64,000 nucleotides of DNA from Ferrimonas sp. YFM (lineage in GTDB: Bacteria > Pseudomonadota > Gammaproteobacteria > Enterobacterales > Shewanellaceae): positions 3,348,001 to 3,412,000 of the forward strand of contig NZ_AP027368.1 of NCBI RefSeq assembly GCF_030296015.1, read 5' to 3'. How positions within the stretch are numbered: position 1 is the stretch's first letter; each line of letters opens with the position of its first letter. Below the pieces are notes generated by a model. That model worked only from the letters and a program-made list of their open reading frames with translations, searched no databases and was not told where the DNA came from. The translations under genes and the position numbers were made by a program. Shown here in pieces: positions 9,678 through 20,252 of this stretch.

Positions 9678-10015
9678 TAAACTGACCTTCGGGTGAGATT
9701 TTCGAGGAAATATGCGGAATTTAGATTACATAATAACCGCACCTTATGAGCTCATGAGGCCTCGAAGCTGACAATAAAGGCGCGTTTACGCGCCTTTACT
9801 TAGTTAGCGACATGTTAACAAAAGTATTGAATCAAGTTTTAATAATGCTTGAACTTCAGTGAACATGTATGTCAGATCAAATTTTCATTTTTTAAAACTG
9901 GCTATCGAACATATCTGCTGATATCAATACGCATGAAACACCCAATTAAACGCGTATTTATTATAAGAACAACGCCGGTTGTCAAAAGAGCATTGAGCAG
10001 AGGAAACACATAACA
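9678..10015. other. AT-rich intergenic region with one terminator
   Basis: 338 bases with no convincing gene. It contains the hairpin at 9776-9797 and then an AT-rich stretch likely to carry the promoter of the small regulator gene at 10016. I see no further structure. Confidence 0.5.
9776..9797 (+). terminator. terminator-like hairpin after xthA
   Basis: aaaggcgcg (9776-9784) pairs perfectly with cgcgccttt (9789-9797) around TTTA. The stem's own T-run serves as the tail. It could work in both directions. Confidence 0.6.
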
Positions 10016-10342
10016 ATGGCACAAGCTCAACTTACGAAACTGATGGACGCTGTAGAGATCTTTAGAGACGTGTACTCCGAGATTCCGCCCCAGACCTGTT
10101 TGATGTTCATGCAGGTTTGCCAGGAAGAAGGGTGCTCTATCAAGGATCTGCAAGAACGTTTCGAAATGTCCCAGGCCAGCGCCAGTCGCAATGCGCGACT
10201 GCTGTCTGAGCGGGTACATTCCGGACGCCAGGGATTGGGGCTCGTAGAACTCCGTATCGATGAGCAGGACTACCGCATCAAGCGGGCCTTCCTCACCGAA
10301 AAAGGAAGGGAGGTGAGAGATCGCTTGTCGGCGGTCGTCTAA
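10016..10342 (+). CDS. small MarR-like winged-helix regulator
   Basis: 108 residues. The central part reads as a winged helix-turn-helix of the MarR type: a first helix (QTCLMFMQVCQEEGC), the recognition region IKDLQERFEMSQASASRNAR, and a wing (GLVELRIDEQDYRIKRAFLTEKG). It lacks the long flanking dimerisation helices of full-length MarR proteins (about 140-150 residues), so it is a minimal version; similar short proteins occur in phages and Alteromonadales. The upstream gene is xthA and the downstream neighbour is a GcvR-like gene with its own terminator between, so it is probably a single-gene unit. Target unknown. Confidence 0.7.
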   Translation: MAQAQLTKLMDAVEIFRDVYSEIPPQTCLMFMQVCQEEGCSIKDLQERFEMSQASASRNARLLSERVHSGRQGLGLVELRIDEQDYRIKRAFLTEKGREVRDRLSAVV

Positions 10343-10400
10343 TTCCACCTCATTTATAGCAATCAACTTGCCGGGCAACCTAGGTCGCCTGGCTCTTCAA

Positions 10401-10424
10401 TGCCACCCCCTGGGGTGGCATTTT
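10401..10424 (+). terminator. rho-independent terminator
   Basis: tgccacccc (10401-10409) pairs with ggggtggca (10412-10420) with a two-base loop, followed by TTTT. It ends the winged-helix gene. Confidence 0.75.
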
Positions 10425-10639
10425 AGTTTCTGCGGCCTGTACAGCCTCCTGAAGCAATCCTGAGCCGAATCCGCCCCAACCCTCAAGTAGCGCTTAACAG
10501 GCCAATACGCACGCTCTTAGCTGGAAACTGCTAAAGTAATAATCAGGTAGGGAAAACCCAACCTGCGCCGGGCCAGATCAAGGGCTCAGCTCCAAGGTGT
10601 GTCCTGGCGACTCATGCCCCAAGAGACAAGGAGCGACGG

Positions 10640-11143
10640 ATGAAAACCAGAACCATAGCAACCGTAACCGGTGCCGACCGCAGCGGGCTGCTCAATCTGC
10701 TTGCCAAACTTACTCGCCAAATGGACGGCGTCTGGACCGCCAGCAAGGTGATCCACATGGGTGGCCAGGTGGCCATCATGCTGGACATCACCCTGCCCGA
10801 CTCCAACATCAAAGAGCTGAAGGAGCGTTTTGAAGCGGTCCATCGGCTCCACTGCGTCTTCAACGATCCTCCGCAAGAGACCCCTCACGAGCATCTGCTG
10901 GCCCTGCACGTGGATGCCGACGACAGGGTCGGCCTGATTCGGGACATCACCGCCGCCGTCCACGAGATGGACATCGACATCACCAGCTTCAACAGCGTAC
11001 GCCTTGCCGCCGGCGGCATGGGCAACACCGTCTTCACCGCCTCCCTGGAGCTGGCCGCTCCCAGCCAGATAGACGCCAAGGTGCTGGTCGACAAGATTGA
11101 AAGCCTGGAAGGCAACATCCGCGCCGAGGCCGAAGCCGCCTGA
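10640..11143 (+). CDS. GcvR-like double-ACT regulatory protein
   Basis: 167 residues with two ACT domains: residues about 4-75 (IATVTGADRSGLLNLLAKLT) and about 85-155 (HVDADDRVGLIRDITAAVHE). The architecture matches the glycine cleavage system regulatory protein family, whose E. coli member GcvR binds glycine and restrains GcvA. The ATG follows CAAGGAGCG. No gcv genes are nearby, so the GcvR role is by family only; it could bind another amino acid. A strong bidirectional terminator follows. Confidence 0.75.
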   Translation: MKTRTIATVTGADRSGLLNLLAKLTRQMDGVWTASKVIHMGGQVAIMLDITLPDSNIKELKERFEAVHRLHCVFNDPPQETPHEHLLALHVDADDRVGLIRDITAAVHEMDIDITSFNSVRLAAGGMGNTVFTASLELAAPSQIDAKVLVDKIESLEGNIRAEAEAA

Positions 11144-11172
11144 CAACATCGAATAGGCAAAAGACAGGCATA

Positions 11173-11202
11173 AAAAAACGCAGCCAAAAGGCTGCGTTTT
11201 TT
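11173..11202. terminator. bidirectional rho-independent terminator
   Basis: A 13-base perfect stem (arm 11173-11185 with aaaaaa then cgcagcc; arm 11190-11202 ggctgcg then tttttt) around AAAA. It has A and T runs on the two sides, as expected between convergent genes. Confidence 0.9.
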
Positions 11203-11216
11203 CGTGTGTCGTGCCG

Positions 11217-12725
11217 TTACAGCAGGGCAGGTACGCCAGGCAGCATACCAACAGCCAGCATGGCGGCAACACAGATGATGAAGGCGCCGGCAGGGATAAC
11301 CAGGCGGTCCATGAAGGACAGCTTCTTGGCGCGCTCTTTGTCACCGATCAGACCGTTGTTGTCCAGCAGCATGGTCAGGGCCCAGGCGAATACAGGGTTA
11401 ACCACGATGGAGGCAAAGATACAGATACCAGCGGACTGAGAGTCCTTGGTGTCTTTAACCATCTGCATGCCCGCTTCCAGCAGAGGCAGGAATACACCTA
11501 CCAGCAGAGCGATGGACATAACAGGACGCCATACGGTGATGTCCATTGGGTAGCCGATGATGGCAACCACAATACACAGGGTACCCAGCAGAATCGCACC
11601 AGCGGGGATAGGACGCTTGGCGATGGCCGCAGGGATCATGTAGGTACCCCAGGAGGAGGTGATGTTACCGCCACCGAAGCCGGTGCCCACCATCTGACGG
11701 ATGGAGCAGCAGGTCATGGTGTCATCAACGTCCATCAGTACCTTGTCGGTGCCCTTAGGATAGTTCAGCTCCTGGAAGATACGGTGACCCAGGAAGTCAG
11801 GAGACCACATGGCTACCGCCAGGATGGCGAAAGGCAGAGAGGCGATGAAGTGCTGCATGTTAGGCAGACCCAGTTGCCAACCGGTCTCGGTGGAGCCCCA
11901 CCAGTACCATGGGTTCAGGTTAGGCAGACCAGGAGAGGTTACGAACTCCAGGTCCAGGCCAGCGCCAAACAGGAAGGCGATCAGAACCGCAGCGATGGAG
12001 CACAGAGGAATCGCCAGCCAGCGCTTGCCCATGCGGGCCAGCACGGAGTAAACAACGATGTTTACCGCCAGGATCATCAGGGCAACGTGGCTCAGGCTGT
12101 AGTCCAGGGCGTGCTTGGCCTGCAGACCTTCAGCCCAGGTGAACAGGGAACCGATCTGGCCCATGGAGCCCATGGCCCCCAGGTACACCAGCAGACCGCC
12201 GGCAACCCCTTCTCCGGTGAGGTTAACGAGTTTCGACCCCCCCTTGAAGTAACTAAGCAGCAGACCGAAAACACCCAGCAGGATAGCCAGGGCCAGAGGG
12301 TGAGCACCCGCCAGAGCGATGGCACCAATCAGAGGGATCATGGGGCCGTGGTTACCGGCCAGGTTCGCTCTGGGGTTCAGGAAACCGGAACCCAGAATAC
12401 AGAACAGCAGTGCGGGGATCAGCATCTCCACGCGGACCACTTCAATGGCCCACTCGGCGCCCAGGTTCACGTGGTCCCACTTTTCAGTCAGGCCCGAACC
12501 CCAGGCGGCCATTACCGCAGAGTACATTACGGTAATACCGATGGTACCGGCGATGGCTGGTACCAGATCTTCCCACTCAAAACGGAAGTCACGACCCGGA
12601 AGGTTCAGACCCCAGCGACGTGGCTTCATGATTTGCAGCTCGTGGTCCAGATAGTCTGAACGGCTGTCAAATTCACTGCTAGGCTTGTGCAACTCGCTAT
12701 AAGTCGAGTTTTCTACGTCCCGCAT
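11217..12725 (-). CDS. DUF3360 family membrane transporter-like protein
   Basis: 502 residues from the ATG at 12725, which has GAGG nine bases upstream; a TTG three codons earlier is less likely. About 12 hydrophobic segments follow a 50-residue hydrophilic N-terminus. I recognise it as the DUF3360 family of marine gammaproteobacteria, which has the general look of a sulfate/anion-permease-type fold, with an N-terminal GNHGPMIPLIGAIALAGAHP loop. Substrate unknown. It stands alone. The long leader region carries an FNR-like site and several inverted repeats, so its expression may respond to oxygen. Confidence 0.7.
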   Translation of the reverse strand: MRDVENSTYSELHKPSSEFDSRSDYLDHELQIMKPRRWGLNLPGRDFRFEWEDLVPAIAGTIGITVMYSAVMAAWGSGLTEKWDHVNLGAEWAIEVVRVEMLIPALLFCILGSGFLNPRANLAGNHGPMIPLIGAIALAGAHPLALAILLGVFGLLLSYFKGGSKLVNLTGEGVAGGLLVYLGAMGSMGQIGSLFTWAEGLQAKHALDYSLSHVALMILAVNIVVYSVLARMGKRWLAIPLCSIAAVLIAFLFGAGLDLEFVTSPGLPNLNPWYWWGSTETGWQLGLPNMQHFIASLPFAILAVAMWSPDFLGHRIFQELNYPKGTDKVLMDVDDTMTCCSIRQMVGTGFGGGNITSSWGTYMIPAAIAKRPIPAGAILLGTLCIVVAIIGYPMDITVWRPVMSIALLVGVFLPLLEAGMQMVKDTKDSQSAGICIFASIVVNPVFAWALTMLLDNNGLIGDKERAKKLSFMDRLVIPAGAFIICVAAMLAVGMLPGVPALL

Positions 12726-13162
12726 GCTTATCAACCTCGATTAAAAATCACCTTGGAGCTGTGGTGTAGGCCCGTCGGCCGCCCCCACATTGTTTTCGCC
12801 TTACCCCGATGCCAAGGAGCAAATTGGTAAGACCATTTTACTAAAAAGAAATCGGCTGAATTAAACTTCAGCCCCGAATCGATGTCAAACGACGAAACGT
12901 TAGCCCGATCACAAGAATAGTGACGCTGCTTCAGTTCGTTTTTTAACAAATCAGATAAGTGCTGGTTATAAAAGATAAAATTGGCTTATTGACACGTTTT
13001 AGCAGCCGTACCCAATTAATTGATCTTGAACAATATTGGGCGAGATTTCCCAATTCGGCGAAATTGGAATAATCCTTAACAATCTGTTGACCAGTAATAA
13101 CCATAGACCAATGTTCGGTAACCACCTGAACCGGGTTACTGCAGATGTGAACTGAGCACAGA
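12726..13162 (-). other. long leader/promoter region of the DUF3360 gene
   Basis: About 440 bases with no convincing gene. It contains an FNR-like sequence at 13020-13033 inside an inverted repeat (CCCAAT at 13011-13016, ATTGGG at 13035-13040), and a second hairpin with CCAATT at 13050-13055 and AATTGG at 13062-13067. This repeated CCAATT theme suggests a binding site cluster. Confidence 0.45.
13020..13033. promoter_or_regulatory. FNR-like site
   Basis: TTGAT-CTTG-AACAA matches the FNR consensus TTGAT-N4-ATCAA in nine of ten defined positions. It lies about 295 bases before the DUF3360 start codon, which is far for a direct activator unless the leader is long. Confidence 0.4.
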
Positions 13163-13185
13163 AAAGCCGGCACGATGCCGGCTTT
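13163..13185 (-). terminator. terminator after panF
   Basis: aaagccggc (13163-13171) pairs with gccggcttt (13177-13185) around ACGAT. It lies just beyond the panF stop on the - strand. Confidence 0.7.
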
Positions 13186-13218
13186 CATTATTTGACGGAG
13201 AGTTGAGCGGCCTGGAGC

Positions 13219-14649
13219 CTAGCTTCTCGACGACAGCTTCAACCGCCCCGCCACTCCCTGAACCAGCACAAAGGCCAGCAGAGAGATCACCAGGGCCGGC
13301 ACTATGGCGTGCAGGGTCAGCAGCTTGATCTTCAAAAAGGTCAGCGGCAGATAGGTCGCCAGTCCGGCCACCATGGCCGCCAGCGCCGCCTCGCCCCTGG
13401 CCTGCTTCCAGAACAGCCCAAGCACCAGAGGCCAGAGGAACACCACCTGCAGGGCACCGAAGGCCGCCATATTCAGCCAGATGATCATCTGTGGCGGGTC
13501 CAGGGCCATCAGGGTACAGGCCAGGGCCACCCCGAAGGTGGTCAGCCGGGTCAGCCACTTCATCTGCGTCTGAGTCAGGCTGCGCCCCTGCATCGCCAGG
13601 TCGCGGACCAGGGTGGAGGTGGTCTGCAGCAACATGGAGTCCACCGAGGACATCACCGCCGCCACCGGCGCCGCCAGCATCAGCCCCGCCATCCAGGCTG
13701 GGAACAGCTGCACCATCAGGGTGGGGATGATCTCATCCGGGCTGCTGATCTCAGGCACCAGAGGGCGGCCCAGGGCACCGGCCAGGTGCGGCATCAGGGT
13801 CACCAGGGCGGTCACCAGGGTTCCCAGCACCATGGCGCGGGCAATGGCTTGGCCGTCGCGGGCGGCCATCACCCGAATCACCGTATGCGGCAGGCCTATG
13901 GTGCCAAAGCACACCAGCACCCAGAAGGAGAACAGGAAGGGCCATGAGATAAAGCCATCTGGGCCATGGGGGGCAATCAGCCCCGGATCGATCTGGGCCA
14001 TCTGTTCAGTCAGGTTGGTCATGCCGCCCCCCTGCCCCAGTACGCCGATGAGCAAAGCAAACATCCCCATCAACATCACCAGCCCCTGAATGGCGTCGGT
14101 GTAACTGACCGCCCTGAACCCGCCCCACAGGGTGTAGATCACCACGGTGGAGACGAACAACAGTAAAGAGGTGGTATAGGGGATCTCGGCCACCACACTG
14201 AGCAAGCGGGCACCGCTGGTGAACTGCACCACAATCATTCCCAGGAAGCCCGCCACCAGGCTGGCGCCGGACAACCAGAGTAACCAACGGTTCTGATACC
14301 GGTTTCTGAGTATGTCCAAAATGGTGACCGCACCGGTTTCACGGGCCAGATGCCATAATCTGGGACCCAGGACACCTAAGGTCAACAGGGCCACTGGGAC
14401 CTGGATCACGGCCAGAAGCACCCAGCCGAGGCCAAACTTGTAGGCGGCACCTGGCCCTCCTATATAGGAGCTGGCACTGGTGTAGGTGGCCACCAGGGAG
14501 AGGGCCAGGATCCCTCCCCCCATAAATTGTCCCCCCAGGAAATGGTTGCGGGAGAACTCCTGGCCAGCACTGGCGCGGCGCGCAGCCAGGCGGGACACCA
14601 GCAGAGTCGCGGCCAGGTAGACCAGAATGGAGATCAGTATGGGATTCAC
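13219..14649 (-). CDS. panF: sodium/pantothenate symporter
   Basis: 476 residues with about 13 membrane helices. The block SLVATYTSASSYIGGPGAA, followed by KFGLGWVLLAVIQVPVALL, is the PanF signature of the sodium:solute symporter family, and FWVLVCFGTIGLPHTVIR and PPQMIIWLNMAAFGALQ also match E. coli PanF closely. It imports pantothenate with Na+ for coenzyme A synthesis. The start is GTG at 14649, one base after the yhdT stop, with GAGG ten bases upstream; no better ATG is present. The gene pair yhdT-panF is conserved in gammaproteobacteria. Confidence 0.93.
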   Translation of the reverse strand: MNPILISILVYLAATLLVSRLAARRASAGQEFSRNHFLGGQFMGGGILALSLVATYTSASSYIGGPGAAYKFGLGWVLLAVIQVPVALLTLGVLGPRLWHLARETGAVTILDILRNRYQNRWLLWLSGASLVAGFLGMIVVQFTSGARLLSVVAEIPYTTSLLLFVSTVVIYTLWGGFRAVSYTDAIQGLVMLMGMFALLIGVLGQGGGMTNLTEQMAQIDPGLIAPHGPDGFISWPFLFSFWVLVCFGTIGLPHTVIRVMAARDGQAIARAMVLGTLVTALVTLMPHLAGALGRPLVPEISSPDEIIPTLMVQLFPAWMAGLMLAAPVAAVMSSVDSMLLQTTSTLVRDLAMQGRSLTQTQMKWLTRLTTFGVALACTLMALDPPQMIIWLNMAAFGALQVVFLWPLVLGLFWKQARGEAALAAMVAGLATYLPLTFLKIKLLTLHAIVPALVISLLAFVLVQGVAGRLKLSSRS

Positions 14650-14650
14650 G

Positions 14651-14857
14651 TCAGCGGCGCCTCAACAACATCATATAGGCCGCCAGCACCAGCCCGAAGG
14701 GGGCCATCAGGCAGGAAAACCAGAACCACAGGGGCAGGCCCCAGAACTGGCCCGCCCCATCCAACAGAAGGGGCCCGGCCAGCCAAAGCAGCACATAGGC
14801 CAGGGTCAAACCCAACGCCTTGGCGGTCAACCTGTCGGGTAATTGTTTATATTTCAA
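14651..14857 (-). CDS. yhdT: YhdT family (DUF997) membrane protein
   Basis: 68 residues with two hydrophobic helices (ALGLTLAYVLLWLAGPLLL and LMAPFGLVLAAYMML) separated by the family motif GLPLWFWFSCL. The start is TTG at 14857, supported by AAGGA seven bases upstream; no ATG fits. YhdT nearly always precedes panF and is thought to be a small accessory subunit of the pantothenate symporter, though this is not proven. Confidence 0.85.
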   Translation of the reverse strand: MKYKQLPDRLTAKALGLTLAYVLLWLAGPLLLDGAGQFWGLPLWFWFSCLMAPFGLVLAAYMMLLRRR

Positions 14858-15069
14858 TGATCTGTCCTTGGGAGGCCTATCCCTATACCCAGTTATACAG
14901 GGGATAATGCCTCATCAACAGGGGGGATTTCCATTTACAGTGAAACTCGGGAAAACCTCGAAAAAGAAGGGGGTCACTCTACCCCTTTATACCGCAACAG
15001 TGCAAAACCCCAAAGTGTTAACCAATGACAAACAGAAGCGCCAAAACTGCGATTATTTGTCGAACATCG

Positions 15070-15085
15070 AGAGATCTGGATCACA
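15070..15085. promoter_or_regulatory. CRP-like binding site
   Basis: AGAGATCTGGATCACA matches TGTGATCTAGATCACA at 13 of 16 positions. It lies about 215 bases upstream of yhdT and 460 bases upstream of pflB. Confidence 0.4.
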
Positions 15086-15407
15086 AAAATCCAGCGAATA
15101 ATCCCGATCAGGTTCGCGCGATGTTTCCAGATTATGAGCGCCTTCACAAAGCTGTTCACGATTAAGCCGAAAAGTTGGCAAGGGAGCTAGGCTTTGGAAC
15201 AATGGTAAAACCAATTGGCTGAATCGCTTTCAAACCTCTGGGAAACCGGTGGATTGAACTTCGTTACCAGGAGTGTGACGAACAGAGCAATCTGGCGATC
15301 GAGTGGCGGCAGCACTGGCTTCCACTACCTATAATTAGGGACGAGCTATATTGGGTGCCACCCATACCTTTGTACCCAAAGAGGGTGGTCAGTAAGCCAG
15401 AAGAGAT

Positions 15408-15421
15408 TTGCATTTTTGCAA
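15408..15421. promoter_or_regulatory. perfect TTGCA-N4-TGCAA palindrome upstream of pflB
   Basis: The two five-base half-sites are separated by four bases, the geometry used by CRP/FNR-family regulators, but the half-site differs from FNR at two positions. It lies about 120 bases before the pflB start. Confidence 0.35.
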
Positions 15422-15542
15422 CCGGTCCTGCCCCTGGATGATCAAGAGCAGAACCGTAAAATCGCTTCGTCATAGAAGGGACATCCCGACGTGCCGTCGA
15501 TGACGAAACGTATCATCTTTACTATGTTAAAGGTTAAACACT

Positions 15543-17825
<2,283 letters not shown>

Positions 17826-17849
17826 GGTGAACTAACCACGGGTTAAGAT

Positions 17850-17876
17850 AGAGGCTCTGTCACTGACAGGGCCTCT
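17850..17876 (+). terminator. intercistronic terminator between pflB and pflA
   Basis: agaggctctgtc pairs with gacagggcctct (one G-T pair) around ACT, followed by TTTT. Placed 24 bases after pflB and 44 before pflA, it would reduce read-through and make pflA less abundant than pflB, as expected for enzyme and activase. Confidence 0.75.
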
Positions 17877-17920
17877 TTTACTTTTTTTCAGCCAAAACCT
17901 GGCTGCACTTCGGAGAGACA

Positions 17921-18664
17921 ATGAGCGTAGAAGGTCGTATTCATTCCTGGGAATCCTGTGGCACCGTAGACGGTCCGGGGATTCGCTTTATCGTGTTTAT
18001 GCAGGGATGCCTGATGCGCTGCAAGTATTGCCACAACCGGGACACATGGGATCTGGATGACGGTAAGGTTGTTACCGTTGACGAGGTCATGGACCAGGTT
18101 GACTCCTACCGCTACTTCTTTGAAGCCAGCGGAGGCGGCGTAACCGCCAGTGGCGGTGAAGCCATACTGCAGCCCGAGTTCGTCGCCGAACTCTTCCGTC
18201 GCTGCAAAGAGCACGAAATCGACACCTGTCTGGACACCAATGGCATGGTGCGTCACTACACGCCCGCCATCGATGCCCTGCTGGACAACACGGATCTGGT
18301 GATGCTGGATCTGAAACAGATTAAGGATGATGTGCACCGCAACCTGGTGGGCGTCTCCAACAAGCGCCCCCTGCAGTTTGCCGAGTACCTCGCCAAACGC
18401 AATCAGCGTACCTGGATCCGCTACGTGGTGGTTCCCGGCTACACCGACGACGACGAGTCCGCCCAGGAGCTGGCGGAATACGTGGCGGCCAAGCTGCCCA
18501 ACGTCGAGCTGATCGAACTGCTGCCCTACCACGAACTGGGCAAGCACAAATGGACCGCCCTCGGCGAAGAGTATGAGCTGGACGGCGTCAAGCCCCCCAG
18601 CGGCGAGACCATGGAGCGCATGAAAGGGATCTTCGAATCCCAGGGCCTCAAAGTGAAATACTGA
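17921..18664 (+). CDS. pflA: pyruvate formate-lyase activating enzyme
   Basis: 247 residues, normal length. A radical SAM enzyme that abstracts the hydrogen from the PflB glycine. The cluster motif is CLMRCKYCH (Cys30, Cys34, Cys37); [11 protein letters not shown] is the SAM-binding GGE region, and DTCLDTNG and [12 protein letters not shown] also fit PflA. It follows pflB after a terminator-like hairpin. Confidence 0.96.
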   Translation: MSVEGRIHSWESCGTVDGPGIRFIVFMQGCLMRCKYCHNRDTWDLDDGKVVTVDEVMDQVDSYRYFFEASGGGVTASGGEAILQPEFVAELFRRCKEHEIDTCLDTNGMVRHYTPAIDALLDNTDLVMLDLKQIKDDVHRNLVGVSNKRPLQFAEYLAKRNQRTWIRYVVVPGYTDDDESAQELAEYVAAKLPNVELIELLPYHELGKHKWTALGEEYELDGVKPPSGETMERMKGIFESQGLKVKY

Positions 18665-18682
18665 GTCCAACACGCAAACAGA

Positions 18683-18704
18683 AAGGGAGCCCATCGGCTC
18701 CCTT
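18683..18704 (+). terminator. terminator after pflA
   Basis: aagggagcc (18683-18691) pairs with ggctccctt (18696-18704) around CATC, followed by CTCTTTTTT. Confidence 0.85.
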
Positions 18705-18725
18705 CTCTTTTTTCAGACTCCCAGA

Positions 18726-20252
18726 TTACGACTGACATTTAGGTGCCTGCTTGGCCGCCCACACCTTGGTGCTGATCATCAGCACCGCACAGCAGGCGAT
18801 GGAAGCGATCAGCCACTGGAAGCTATTGACGCTGGCCACCGAGGCCACCTGCCCCTTGAGCGCGCCGCTGAGCAGTGCCGAGGTGATCTGCCCATTGCCT
18901 CCAAGTCCCTGAGACAGGCTGTGGGAGTAGTGCTGGAAGGTGTCACTGGCCGGGTTGAAGTAACTGCCCAGCACCGAGGTGGCGTTGGCCGCCTCCAGGG
19001 TCTTTAGCCGGGAGAACTCGGCGATGGAGAGCATCGACCCCAGGGTACGAAACAGATAGAACCAGGCCACCCCCTGCAACAGATGCGCCTTGGGGAGGCT
19101 GCGCAGAATGTGGATCACCACGGTGACATTGAGAATGCCCACCGCCAGCCCCTTCAGCAGCATGGCGGGCCACAGGTCACTCAGACCGCTGTCGCCGCTG
19201 CTCGAGGTCATCAGCACACAGGCGATCACCATCATCAGCACCCCCAGGGGCACCACCTTGTCCGGCTGACCGCCAGGGAAGTAGGTCACCCTGACCGCCA
19301 CCAGCGCCCCCAAAAGCATGCCGCCAAAGCTCACCAGTTCCAGTTGGCCCAATTGGGCATGACTGTAGCCCAAGGTGCCGGTGACAAAGCCAGAGGTGAG
19401 CATGGTGGCGCCCATCACCGCAAAGCCGGCCACCGCCGCATTGACCATCCCCACCCGGGCCGAGGGTAGCGCCAACACCTGAGGCCCCAACAAGGTGCCC
19501 TTGCCCCAGTCTCGCCGTATCGCCAGCACAGCCAGCACCCCGAGAGTCAGGGTCAGCGCCGCCAGGGCGGTAATCCTCGGCTCGTCAAACCAGTTGTACC
19601 TTTCGCCCTTGAGCAGCAGCAGGGTCACCGCAGTCAGAGCACCGGCTAACAACCCGGCCTGAACCCAGTTGAAGCTGTGGCGCTCGGTCTGCTCCGGCCA
19701 GGGCCAGGGGCCAAACCGCACCCAGTAGAGCAGCGCCAGATAGGGGATCAGCTGCAGGGCAAAGGCCCAGTGCCACAGACCCGCCTCGGCCAGTTGCCCC
19801 ATCAGCAAGGGATAGAGCCCCAGAGGGATGAGCACCACCACCAGGGACATCACCGCCTGCACCACAGAGATGGCGCTGAAACTCAGGTTACCCAGCACCA
19901 CTCTGTGGGCCAGCAGCAGCATGGCGCTGGCACAGACCCCATGGAGGAACCAGGCAGGCCAATGCCACTGGGTTGGCGCCAATAGGGTCGCCAGGGTGGC
20001 CAGTATGCCCACCAGGGCCGCAGCGCGCAGCAGCGTGCGACTGCCCCATTGGCGGGCCAGCCAGGCACTCAGAGGCAGCGACAAAATCTGTCCCAGCATA
20101 TAAAGCAGATTCAACCAGCTGGCTTCGTCTGCCGACAGACCCAGGGCCGCGGCAATCTCGCCACTGCCGGCGGAGTAGATGCCTGCGCTTAGCCCCTGGG
20201 GCAACAGCAGCAGTACCGCCAGCAGCAGGGCAAGCAGCGGACGCATGGTCAT
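18726..20252 (-). CDS. DHA2-family (EmrB-like) efflux MFS transporter
   Basis: 508 residues with about 14 hydrophobic helices, the layout of the EmrB/QacA DHA2 group of drug:H+ antiporters. The first helices contain LSADEASWLNLLYMLGQIL and the motif A region LARQWGSRTLL. Its ATG overlaps the stop of the membrane fusion gene (TCAT on the + strand), so the two are translationally coupled and should form an EmrAB-type tripartite pump with a TolC-like outer-membrane protein encoded elsewhere. Substrates cannot be read from sequence. Confidence 0.85.
   Translation of the reverse strand: MTMRPLLALLLAVLLLLPQGLSAGIYSAGSGEIAAALGLSADEASWLNLLYMLGQILSLPLSAWLARQWGSRTLLRAAALVGILATLATLLAPTQWHWPAWFLHGVCASAMLLLAHRVVLGNLSFSAISVVQAVMSLVVVLIPLGLYPLLMGQLAEAGLWHWAFALQLIPYLALLYWVRFGPWPWPEQTERHSFNWVQAGLLAGALTAVTLLLLKGERYNWFDEPRITALAALTLTLGVLAVLAIRRDWGKGTLLGPQVLALPSARVGMVNAAVAGFAVMGATMLTSGFVTGTLGYSHAQLGQLELVSFGGMLLGALVAVRVTYFPGGQPDKVVPLGVLMMVIACVLMTSSSGDSGLSDLWPAMLLKGLAVGILNVTVVIHILRSLPKAHLLQGVAWFYLFRTLGSMLSIAEFSRLKTLEAANATSVLGSYFNPASDTFQHYSHSLSQGLGGNGQITSALLSGALKGQVASVASVNSFQWLIASIACCAVLMISTKVWAAKQAPKCQS

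Larger units (their letters stand above)
14858..15542. other. 685-base divergent intergenic region (yhdT-panF / pflB)
   Basis: No convincing gene. The region should hold both the yhdT-panF promoter and the anaerobic pflB promoters; a long multi-promoter leader is normal for pfl. I find a CRP-like site at 15070-15085 and a perfect TTGCA-TTTT-TGCAA palindrome at 15408-15421. Only half-sites of the FNR consensus are visible (for example ATCAA near 15444). Confidence 0.5.

Noticed and set aside
9902-10378. 158-residue frame opposite the winged-helix gene
   Set aside because: The + strand frame has the helix-turn-helix and a better start; the antisense frame runs through its terminator region.
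11211-12659. 482-residue frame antisense to the DUF3360 gene
   Set aside because: Composition is low-complexity (His, Gln, Gly) as expected for the complement of a membrane protein; no start signal.
14974-15159. 61-residue - strand frame upstream of pflB
   Set aside because: Lies in regulatory sequence with a CRP-like site; no ribosome site and no homology seen.
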